This document shows positions 1 to 6,795 of a stretch of 64,000 bases of DNA, piece by piece. The notes below the pieces were generated by a model. It was not told the origin of the DNA. It saw only the letters and a program-made list of their open reading frames with translations, and did no database searches. Numbering within the stretch: position 1 is the stretch's first letter; each line of letters starts with the position of its first letter. A program made the translations under genes and the position numbers. The stretch spans positions 5,022,001 through 5,086,000 of the forward strand of contig NZ_CP135922.1 of NCBI RefSeq assembly GCF_032399705.1. Direction: 5' to 3'. Source of the stretch: Paenibacillus sp. BIC5C1 (GTDB lineage Bacteria; Bacillota; Bacilli; Paenibacillales; Paenibacillaceae).

Positions 1-12
1 AGTTTCATTATT

Positions 13-333
13 CTAGAAAACCAATAAACACAACCCGCCCATAATACAAGCGACACCGATCCAGCGCAAAGGACCCACTGCTTCCTTAAAGGCAAAGCGC
101 GCTATAATGAGTGTCCACACATACGTTAACGCATTGGCTGGTAGCACAACCGTTAAGGGAAGAAATTTCAACAATACAATATTCAGGAGCGCACCTGTAC
201 CATAGAATCCAAGCCCCATTAGAACATGCAGCTTTTTGCGGCTGGTGGCGTAGGCTTTCAAACCCGCTCCCCCCATTGCTCCACACAGGGTCATTGCGAT
301 CAGGACAGCAATCATCCAGCTATCGATCAACAC
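13..333 (-). CDS. SMR/EamA-type small membrane transporter subunit (second of pair)
   Basis: A 106-residue protein with about four hydrophobic helices, the size and pattern of small multidrug resistance (SMR) and ArnE/ArnF-type half-transporters in the drug/metabolite transporter superfamily. Charged residues cluster in short loops (for example KAYATSRKK near residue 30). The start is a GTG that overlaps the end of the preceding SMR gene by 14 bp, so the two are translationally coupled and probably form a heterodimer. It is the last gene of an operon with a UbiA-type prenyltransferase and a HAD phosphatase. The seen features are length, helices and overlap; the lipid-flippase role is inferred from that context. 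A drug or metabolite exporter is the alternative. Confidence 0.75.
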   Translation of the reverse strand: MLIDSWMIAVLIAMTLCGAMGGAGLKAYATSRKKLHVLMGLGFYGTGALLNIVLLKFLPLTVVLPANALTYVWTLIIARFAFKEAVGPLRWIGVACIMGGLCLLVF

Positions 334-649
334 TGGTTAACGTCACCCCGATTCCAAGCAGCACAACAGCGGCCAGCTTCTGCACCGTAATTTCTTCTCC
401 TAGCAAAAAGTATCCATAGATCAGCGCAAACACATAGCTGGCACACATCAAAGGATAGGCCACAGACAGCTTTTCCAAAGCAAAAGCCTTGATCATCAAA
501 ATGGCACCCAGTCCATAACAGAGAAAACCGATGCCCAAATAGATCCAATCGGTCAGACCCCACTTCCAGAACAGTTGGCCCGTTGCTGTAAGAAAAGCGG
601 AGACCAGCATTAACAGCTTGCCTGTATGGTGCCCTTTTATCTTCCCCAC
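320..649 (-). CDS. SMR/EamA-type small membrane transporter subunit (first of pair)
   Basis: A 109-residue four-helix membrane protein of the DMT/SMR type. The segment from about residue 58, with EKLSVAYPLMCASYVF and a following GEE, matches the third-to-fourth helix pattern of EamA and ArnE-like proteins. Translation starts at a GTG preceded by GGAGG with a 7-base gap, and that Shine-Dalgarno lies inside the end of the HAD gene, which it overlaps by 13 bp. The 3-prime end overlaps the next SMR gene by 14 bp. Paired, co-translated SMR genes usually make obligate heterodimers, as in ArnE/ArnF, which flip undecaprenyl-phosphate aminoarabinose. The substrate here is inferred only. Confidence 0.78.
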   Translation of the reverse strand: MGKIKGHHTGKLLMLVSAFLTATGQLFWKWGLTDWIYLGIGFLCYGLGAILMIKAFALEKLSVAYPLMCASYVFALIYGYFLLGEEITVQKLAAVVLLGIGVTLTSVDR

Positions 650-1269
650 GACAATGCCTCCATCTCTGGCACGCGCTTATTAATAAAGTAGCGCTGACTC
701 ACCAATCGCATCACTGGAAGATCGGATAAGGAGTCGGAGTAGGAGCAGGATTGATCATAATCAATCACCATCTTTTTCTCATCCAGATAGGCCTGGATTC
801 GTCGAACCTTCTCATCCCCTTTGCAATTGCTGCCTTCAACCCTACAGGTATATCCATTTGAGTGACGAACCAGATCGGTACCAATGACATGATCCACCCA
901 AGGAAAACTTTTAAAATATTTCATATAGGCATGCGGTGATGCGGTCACGAGCAATACATGATAGCCTGCTTCCTTACGGTGCTGCATCTCTACACTTGCC
1001 TCTGCAAAAATGGCAGTACGCAATCGTGTATCAAAAAAATGCTCCAGATCTTTTTCTGACATGCGCTCAATGCTCTTGAAATAGGAACGTTTGACACGCT
1101 CAACGGTCATCAGACCTGCCTTGAACAGTGCGGTATGAAATGCAATTACAGGCAATCTCCATACCTGCCATGGGTAACGTCGAACGCCGTAATGCACAAA
1201 CTGAAACATGGAATCTCTGCGTATAATCGTTTTATCAATATCAAAGATGGCGATTTTCGTGCTTTTCAC
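637..1269 (-). CDS. HAD-IB family phosphatase
   Basis: A 210-residue haloacid dehalogenase-type hydrolase. Motif I is FDIDKT (Asp9 and Asp11 are the nucleophile and general acid), motif II is the VTAS segment at about residue 109, and the late SDSLSDLP motif supplies the Mg2+-binding aspartates, which places it with the SerB/HAD-IB group. The start is GTG. It sits 33 bp after a UbiA-type phosphoribosyltransferase homologue and overlaps the following SMR gene. A plausible role is removal of the 5-phosphate from polyprenyl-phosphoryl-phosphoribose, the step done by another phosphatase family in mycobacteria. That role is inference; a general phosphoserine-like or small-metabolite phosphatase is possible. 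Confidence 0.85.
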   Translation of the reverse strand: MKSTKIAIFDIDKTIIRRDSMFQFVHYGVRRYPWQVWRLPVIAFHTALFKAGLMTVERVKRSYFKSIERMSEKDLEHFFDTRLRTAIFAEASVEMQHRKEAGYHVLLVTASPHAYMKYFKSFPWVDHVIGTDLVRHSNGYTCRVEGSNCKGDEKVRRIQAYLDEKKMVIDYDQSCSYSDSLSDLPVMRLVSQRYFINKRVPEMEALSWGR

Positions 1270-1302
1270 CCTGATCCCCCTCTACCTTCCGGACTCAAAC
1301 TT

Positions 1303-2217
1303 TTATTCAAAAATAGCAAAAATCGAAATAACACTTATGACATACAAAATGACCGTGATCAAGATGGGCTTGTCCTCAAATAGAACTCGATCAGGTGAAC
1401 CACCTTGATTCTTCATATGAATCAGATACAGATAACGGAACATGCCGTATATGACTAATGGAATCGTCCACATTAAATGAATGGAGCGATCGGATGTGAA
1501 CGTAAAGAGCGAATAGCTTATAATAGTCGCTGTTGTGACAATGGTATTAAACTGATCCAATAACGTAATCGAATAGTTATCCAATACTTTGCGATGCGAA
1601 CCAGTATTTCCCTCAAGCAGGGTAAGTTCATTCCTCCGTTTGCCAATAGCCAGGAACAGGGACAGCAGCATCGTACAGATGAGAAACCACGGCGTAAATG
1701 GTACATGGATTAGCACACCGCCCGCAATCGCACGCAGCACAAATCCAGCCGCAATGGTCATCATATCCAAGATAACGAGATGTTTCAGTACAAATGAGTA
1801 CGACACATTCAGAAGGAAATAAACAATACATAACACTCCGAATAACGGGTTCATCACAAATGCTGTCCCGACGGAAAGAATCAATAACAGAATTCCAAAC
1901 AGCAAGGCTTGAGCGGGATTGACCTGTCCAGAAGCAAGAGGACGAAACATTTTCACCGGATGCTGACGATCTCTGTCGCGATCTACATAATCGTTTAAAA
2001 TATAAACGCAGCCTGCAACCAGGCTAAATAAAATAAAACCTAGCAAAGTCGATAGAATGGTCTCCGTCCGAATTTCCTCAAAAGAAAAAAGCAGCGCGGC
2101 AAATAACAGCAAATTTTTGGTCCATTGTTTTGGTCTCAATAATTTAAGCATTCCTGAAATGGTATTGCCTGTCCCTGCAGCAGGTGTGGACACGGTACTG
2201 GTTCGTGATGATAACAA
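1303..2217 (-). CDS. UbiA-family prenyltransferase, polyprenyl-phosphate phosphoribosyltransferase type
   Basis: A 304-residue integral membrane protein with roughly eight to nine helices. It carries the first Asp-rich motif NDYVDRDRDRQHP, followed by KMFRPLASG, and a later YSFVLKHLVILD and GFVLRAIAGG block. These are features of decaprenyl-phosphate 5-phosphoribosyltransferase (mycobacterial Rv3806c/UbiA), which moves phosphoribose from PRPP to a polyprenyl phosphate, rather than of quinone-pathway UbiA. The likely start is TTG with GGAG 9 bases upstream. It is the first gene of the operon with the HAD phosphatase and the SMR pair, behind a good sigma-A promoter. The family call is firm; the exact donor and lipid are inferred. 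Confidence 0.85.
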   Translation of the reverse strand: MLSSRTSTVSTPAAGTGNTISGMLKLLRPKQWTKNLLLFAALLFSFEEIRTETILSTLLGFILFSLVAGCVYILNDYVDRDRDRQHPVKMFRPLASGQVNPAQALLFGILLLILSVGTAFVMNPLFGVLCIVYFLLNVSYSFVLKHLVILDMMTIAAGFVLRAIAGGVLIHVPFTPWFLICTMLLSLFLAIGKRRNELTLLEGNTGSHRKVLDNYSITLLDQFNTIVTTATIISYSLFTFTSDRSIHLMWTIPLVIYGMFRYLYLIHMKNQGGSPDRVLFEDKPILITVILYVISVISIFAIFE

Positions 2218-2274
2218 TTTCCATAACTCCCTTCAAAAGCAACTTCTGACTTATATAAATAACGTAAAGATCTA

Positions 2275-2303
2275 ATCATATGTTGCTTGTATAATTTTGT
2301 AAA
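2275..2303 (-). promoter_or_regulatory. Sigma-A-type promoter for the UbiA-HAD-SMR operon
   Basis: On the minus strand, TTTACA (2298-2303) and TATGAT (2275-2280) are separated by 17 bp, about 58 bp before the UbiA start. No terminator lies between this promoter and the operon. Confidence 0.6.
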
Positions 2304-2336
2304 GGGATTACAGGAAGAATTTATATTTTTTTGCAT

Positions 2337-2362
2337 AAAAAAGAGACCGTTTCCGGTCTCTT
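2337..2362 (-). terminator. Rho-independent terminator of dapL
   Basis: A 9-bp stem AAGAGACCG/CGGTCTCTT with a four-base loop, followed on the minus strand by a run of T, lies 35 bp after the dapL stop codon. Confidence 0.88.
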
Positions 2363-2396
2363 CTTTCTCTACATAATTATGATTATGTGAATTCAA

Positions 2397-3650
2397 TTAA
2401 AATTCGAATTGCACGTCGCTCAGGCGGCGTTTAATCTCAGCGATAACACGTTTCTCTTCCTCTTCCCCTTTAGCTTCAAAGGTAACGGAGAAACGAACAA
2501 AGTTACCGGCATCATCCCAAGGCACCGAAGAGATCAGTTTCTCACGGATCAGGAACTGGGAGAAGTCTTCGCCTGATTCAAAGCGGCGGCCTCCGGCAAT
2601 ACCTTTTGGAGCTTCAACATAAAGGAAGAAGGAACCTTTAGGTTTCTCAGCCTGGAAGCCCAGCTCGTTCAGTGCAGCTACCAGCAGGTCGTGACGACGG
2701 GAATATTTCTCAGCGATTTTTTCCGTGATTTCCGGGTGGTTCAAACCATAAGCAGCAGCCTTTTGGATCGCGATGAACTGACCGGAGTCATTGTTGTCTT
2801 TCACGTCGCTGAATGCTTTGACAACAAGCGGGTTACCTGCAACAAAACCAATTCTCCAGCCTGTCATGTTGTAGGACTTGGACAAGGAGTGCAATTCCAC
2901 GCCCACATCCTTAGCACCAGGTACAGACAGGAAGCTGAACGGTTTTTTGCCGTCATATGTCAGTGCTGCGTATGGAGCATCATGTACAACGACTACGCTG
3001 TATTTCTTCGCCCATTCAACCACTTCCGTAAAGAACTCCACGGTAGCACTTGCGCCCGTCGGGTTATTCGGGTAGTTCAGATAGAGCAATTTCGCACGTT
3101 TCGCAATATCTTCCGGAATAGCCGACAGATCTGGCAGGAAGTTGTTCTCCTTGGTCAACTGGATGTTGAAAACTTCACCACCCAGGTATTTGGTGTGTGT
3201 ACCCATAACCGGATACCCTGGCACCGTCATAATCGTTACATCACCTGGATTAATGAAGCAAGAAGGCATCATCGCCAAAGCTGGTTTGGATCCGATGGAA
3301 TGCACGATTTCAGTTGATGCATCGATACCTTCAACATTAAATACATTTTTCAGGTAAGCAACTGCCGCTTCCTTGAATTCAGGAATACCGTTATCCGCGT
3401 ATCCACGGTTTTCAGGTTTGGAGGCTTGCTCCGCCAATGCAGCTACGATGCCTGCATCTGCCATTTCGTCTGGTTCACCTACGCCAAGGTCAATCAATTC
3501 TACATTGGGAAAATCTTTTTTAGCCGAAGCTTTGGCACGTTTGATTTTCTCGAATTTATAGATGTTGGTGTCTTTACCATAGTTGGAGCCGCCAATACGG
3601 TCGGCAAAATTAGTCTGAATGTACGTTTCCTGATATTTATCGATACTCAT
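2397..3650 (-). CDS. dapL: LL-diaminopimelate aminotransferase
   Basis: A 417-residue PLP-dependent fold-type I aminotransferase that converts tetrahydrodipicolinate directly to LL-diaminopimelate using glutamate, bypassing the acylated DapC/DapE route. The N-terminal block with RIGGSNYGKDTNIYKFEKI and DLGVGEPDE, the NYPNNPTGA motif, and SLSKSYNMTGWRIGF with the PLP lysine are typical of DapL. An in-frame ATG lies 12 bases further upstream (3662), but the GAGGAG sequence abuts it directly. The ATG at 3650 has a 12-base gap from that site and is the better start. A terminator follows the gene. Together with MurE of the DAP type it indicates a meso-DAP cell wall. Confidence 0.93.
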   Translation of the reverse strand: MSIDKYQETYIQTNFADRIGGSNYGKDTNIYKFEKIKRAKASAKKDFPNVELIDLGVGEPDEMADAGIVAALAEQASKPENRGYADNGIPEFKEAAVAYLKNVFNVEGIDASTEIVHSIGSKPALAMMPSCFINPGDVTIMTVPGYPVMGTHTKYLGGEVFNIQLTKENNFLPDLSAIPEDIAKRAKLLYLNYPNNPTGASATVEFFTEVVEWAKKYSVVVVHDAPYAALTYDGKKPFSFLSVPGAKDVGVELHSLSKSYNMTGWRIGFVAGNPLVVKAFSDVKDNNDSGQFIAIQKAAAYGLNHPEITEKIAEKYSRRHDLLVAALNELGFQAEKPKGSFFLYVEAPKGIAGGRRFESGEDFSQFLIREKLISSVPWDDAGNFVRFSVTFEAKGEEEEKRVIAEIKRRLSDVQFEF

Positions 3651-3759
3651 GATTTTGTTCATCTCCTCATTTGACGCAAATTTCTACACTTTAATATGAA
3701 GCATTTGCGCGTTCAAAACCATGGACAAATTATCCGAACATTTGTACTTTCTCGAGCTG

Positions 3760-4743
3760 TCAGCGGCTACGCAAGGAGGCCAGAACATCTTCCATATCCT
3801 GCGGAATCGGAGCTGTAAATTCAAGGTATTCTCCGGTCGTGGGATGCACAAAACCGAGAATCGCCGCATGCAGGGCCTGTCCCTGCATTTTGATCCCTTT
3901 GTTACGACCGTACGTCGGATCTCCAACAAGCGGATGACCAATGAACTTCATGTGAACACGAATCTGGTGGGTACGCCCGGTCTCCAGTTTCAGTTCCAAT
4001 AACGTGTAGTCATTGATACGCTCGGTGACGGTAAAATGAGTGACCGCATGTTTACTGTTACGCTCGGTTACGGTGTACATTTTACGATCATTGGTATCTC
4101 GACCAATCGGTGCATCAACCGTACCCTGATCATGGCTAAGATGCCCATGAACGAGTGCAATATATCGTCTATTCACACTATGCTCTTTGAGTTGAGCCGC
4201 CAGCGAGGCGTGAGCACGATCATTTTTGGCAGCCATAATCAGACCTGATGTGTCCTTATCAATCCGATGCACAATACCGGGACGCAGCTCGCCGTTAATG
4301 CCTGAGAGATCTTTGCAGTGATACATCAGTGCATTAACAAGTGTTCCTGACGTATGTCCTGGTGCTGGATGTACAACAAGGCCACGCTGTTTGTTAATAA
4401 CGATCAAATCACTATCTTCATACACCACTTCTAGTGGAATATCTTCAGCAATAATCTCTACAGTCGTCGGCTCAGGGATCAGAAGCTCTACCAGATCGCC
4501 TTCAGATAATTTGGCGTTAGCTTTGACTTTAGCCCCGTTCACCGTTACGAATCCGTCTCCGATCCACAATTGAACTTGGGAACGCGATACGTTATCCATG
4601 GATTCTGTAATATATTTGTCAATTCGTTCTTTATTATGTTCAGCAGCAACCGTCCATTCCATACGATCATTGCCATTCAAGAGCTCATCGTCATGCGTCG
4701 ACGTGTCTCCGTTAGTCTGTTCTTCATTTTGCGATTTACTCAT
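3760..4743 (-). CDS. rluD: RluD-family 23S rRNA pseudouridine synthase
   Basis: A 327-residue pseudouridine synthase with an N-terminal S4 RNA-binding domain (from about residue 25, KYITESMDNVSRSQVQLWI) and an RluA/RluD catalytic domain. The catalytic Asp lies in the HRIDKDTSGL motif, and HQIRVHMKFIGHPLVGD is also conserved. The open frame extends 22 codons upstream, but the ATG at 4743 is preferred because it has AAGGG 10 bases before it and overlaps the lspA end by only 8 bp (ATG AGT AA), a typical coupled junction. The lspA-rluD order matches lspA-ylyB in Bacillus. The probable target is helix 69 of 23S rRNA, known for the family. Confidence 0.92.
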   Translation of the reverse strand: MSKSQNEEQTNGDTSTHDDELLNGNDRMEWTVAAEHNKERIDKYITESMDNVSRSQVQLWIGDGFVTVNGAKVKANAKLSEGDLVELLIPEPTTVEIIAEDIPLEVVYEDSDLIVINKQRGLVVHPAPGHTSGTLVNALMYHCKDLSGINGELRPGIVHRIDKDTSGLIMAAKNDRAHASLAAQLKEHSVNRRYIALVHGHLSHDQGTVDAPIGRDTNDRKMYTVTERNSKHAVTHFTVTERINDYTLLELKLETGRTHQIRVHMKFIGHPLVGDPTYGRNKGIKMQGQALHAAILGFVHPTTGEYLEFTAPIPQDMEDVLASLRSR

Positions 4744-5230
4744 GATGTTCATTCCCTTCGACCTTTGCGGCTGCTTTCTCGCGCCGTCCTTCAAGCAACG
4801 TTTCCACAATAATCAGTACCACACCGATACAGATCGCCGAGTCGGCTATGTTGAAAATGGGAAACGTATAGCTACCAAAATTAAGCTGGATAAAATCGAC
4901 AACTTCTCCGGTCAAAGCCCGATCCAGGAAGTTACCAATAGCTCCCCCAAGCACCAAACTAAGCGCTACAGGCAGCAATTTGTGCGGAGTATCTTTTACC
5001 TTTTGCAAATACCAAACCAAAGCCACCACGACAACCAGTGTAACCACAATAAAGAACCAGCGCTGATCCTGTAAAATACCAAAAGCTGCACCTGAGTTAC
5101 GATGTGATGTGATGACAAAGAAATTGCCAATCACCGGAATTTCATCTCTAAGTTCCATCCGGGTTGCAATTAGGAACTTCGTTCCCTGATCGACTAAAAA
5201 TACGATAAAAGCGAGGATATAATACACCAC
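4736..5230 (-). CDS. lspA: Lipoprotein signal peptidase (signal peptidase II)
   Basis: A 164-residue four-helix membrane aspartyl protease that cleaves prolipoprotein signal peptides before the lipidated cysteine. Conserved blocks visible are DQGTKF near the N-terminus, the NSGAAFGIL motif (about residue 56), the GGAIGNFLDR block with one catalytic Asp, and FNIADSAI with the second. The start is one of two adjacent GTG codons with GGAG 12 bases upstream. It is translationally coupled to rluD by an 8-bp overlap. The several lipoproteins in this window (OppA, YlaJ) are expected substrates. Confidence 0.95.
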   Translation of the reverse strand: MVYYILAFIVFLVDQGTKFLIATRMELRDEIPVIGNFFVITSHRNSGAAFGILQDQRWFFIVVTLVVVVALVWYLQKVKDTPHKLLPVALSLVLGGAIGNFLDRALTGEVVDFIQLNFGSYTFPIFNIADSAICIGVVLIIVETLLEGRREKAAAKVEGNEHHE

Positions 5231-5293
5231 GTTTGTTTGTCACTCCGTTCTTGTCTTTTCCAAACGATACCAGGCTTTACGCCAGACTTGTTC

Positions 5294-5323
5294 ATTGTAG
5301 CACAGCTGTTTGGAAATCGTCCA
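5294..5323 (-). promoter_or_regulatory. Putative promoter of lspA-rluD
   Basis: Minus-strand TGGACG (5318-5323), an 18-bp spacer and TACAAT (5294-5299). The -10 carries an extended TGC prefix. It lies about 64 bp before the lspA start. Confidence 0.5.
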
Positions 5324-5447
5324 CGACGCGGTTAGCCGCAGCCCGGATGGCAAAAACGATAACATTTCCCTTCTGTAATTCTGCACCAATTGGTACATCC
5401 TACAATAGAGTTAAAATCCGGAGTTCATATGGAACAGAAAGGGGAAA

Positions 5448-6188
5448 ATGATGTCACATTTCACTGCCAAACAACTGCAATCCTTACGTTCCCAATTGAT
5501 AACCGAAAAGCGCGATATTGAACATAGACTGGAGCAGAACGAACATTATGGTCTTGGTGATTCCATGAAGCTTCAGACAGGTGAATTATCACCGATTGAC
5601 AACCATCCGGGGGATGTAGCTACCGAGATGTATGATCGCGAAAAGGATATTTCCCTGCTGGAGCATGATGAATTTCAACTGGAGCGCATCGATTCTGCCC
5701 TGCATTCCATCGAAGAAGGCCATTATGGAACTTGCGCCGTGTGTCAGCAGCCTATCCCCTATGAACGCATGCAAGCTGTTCCTTACACCAAATACTGCAA
5801 AAAGCATCAACCGGAAACCGTTGTTTCCGAAAATCGTCCTGTCGAGGAAGAATTCCTCGCACCTGCCTTTGGCCGCACAAGCCTGGATGAACGTGATGAT
5901 CAGAACGGCTTCGACGGCGAAGACGCATGGCAGATTGTTGAAAGTTGGGGCACCTCCAATACTCCGGCCATGGCTGAGGGACGCGACATCGACAGTTATG
6001 ACGTTATGGCGATTGAAGCCACTGACGAGGTGGAGGGCTGCGTTGAGGCGTATGAGAGCTTTGTCGCAACCGATATCTACGGTCATGATGTATCCATCGT
6101 GCGCAATCGGCAATATCGACAGTATCTGGAGAACCGTGAAGGCGATGGTCTGTTAGAACCGGATGTCGAGTCAGACGACTCGTATTAA
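5448..6188 (+). CDS. yteA: YteA-family TraR/DksA C4-type zinc finger protein
   Basis: A 246-residue protein of the YteA family. The N-terminal half is helical with a GDSMKLQTGELSPIDNHPGDVATEMYDREKD-type core (broken here by spacing), a DksA-like coiled coil, and then a CAVC...C..H zinc finger at about residues 96-120 (CAVCQQPIP, YCKKHQ). The C-terminal 100 residues are acidic and lack a recognised domain. The family is thought to act on RNA polymerase and is often sporulation-associated. It occupies the place of the DksA-like ylyA between ileS and lspA in Bacillus, but on the opposite strand. There are two adjacent ATG codons, at 5448 and 5451, and the second is better spaced from AAAGGGG. 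Confidence 0.85.
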   Translation: MMSHFTAKQLQSLRSQLITEKRDIEHRLEQNEHYGLGDSMKLQTGELSPIDNHPGDVATEMYDREKDISLLEHDEFQLERIDSALHSIEEGHYGTCAVCQQPIPYERMQAVPYTKYCKKHQPETVVSENRPVEEEFLAPAFGRTSLDERDDQNGFDGEDAWQIVESWGTSNTPAMAEGRDIDSYDVMAIEATDEVEGCVEAYESFVATDIYGHDVSIVRNRQYRQYLENREGDGLLEPDVESDDSY

Positions 6189-6200
6189 GCCAAGGTTCAC

Positions 6201-6557
6201 CTAATACGTATTCAACTCCAGTTGTCGTTGCACAATCCGTACAATATCTGCGATGTAATCACCCACGATGGGCAGATTAAGCGCACCTAGCACTTGTAAC
6301 ACATAAATGATTGTTGCTGCAAAAAAGGTGAAACCGATGGCGATCCCTACGCCCCTTGCGGCGCCAGACAACAGATTAAGTCCGATCAGCTTCCACGGCC
6401 GATTCAGTAATTCCGTATACTGTGCGATCCTTGAACGTTCAAGTTCATTCGCGAGCCGGTTAGTGAGCTTGTGAAGTTCTTCAATCTTGTCCTCCGCATT
6501 CTTGGAATGCGTCGTGGATTCTGAATTCAATGGCGATTGGGTATCCTGTTCGTTCAT
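6201..6557 (-). CDS. DUF5665 domain membrane protein
   Basis: A 118-residue protein. The polar N-terminus (about 40 residues) is followed by a conserved amphipathic stretch containing NRPWKLIGLNLLSGAARGVGIAIG, shown here only in part as NRPWKLIGLNLLSGA, one long hydrophobic segment of about 25 residues, and a short C-terminal helix. This is the DUF5665 layout. The function is unknown. It is convergent with yteA (12 bp between stops) and lies after the ileS terminator, so it is probably a separate transcript. Confidence 0.75.
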   Translation of the reverse strand: MNEQDTQSPLNSESTTHSKNAEDKIEELHKLTNRLANELERSRIAQYTELLNRPWKLIGLNLLSGAARGVGIAIGFTFFAATIIYVLQVLGALNLPIVGDYIADIVRIVQRQLELNTY

Positions 6558-6621
6558 AATTTACTCAGTTCCTTTGATGTATATAGAATGTCTGCACAAT
6601 AGAAATCATTGCCCATTTGCT

Positions 6622-6678
6622 GAAAAAACAAACGAGCCAGGACACAGGATTAATCTCCTGTATCTGAGGCTCGTTGGC
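6622..6678 (-). terminator. Rho-independent terminator of ileS
   Basis: Inverted repeat AACGAGCC/GGCTCGTT with an inner CAGGA/TCCTG pair, followed on the minus strand by TTTGTTTTTT. It lies about 120 bp after the ileS stop. Confidence 0.75.
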
Positions 6679-6795
6679 ATGTCTGTCTCTATATACTGTC
6701 CTATTTGAAATAGAGTTACTCTGTCCCCGTTAAAGTCTGACAAAGCAATCCTTTTTCCAGGAACGCCTTACGTTGAGAATTAGAGAATCATTGTA

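Noticed and set aside
5589..6113. A minus-strand 174-codon frame and a plus-strand shifted frame over yteA
   Set aside because: yteA is identified by its zinc finger; the others are shadows.
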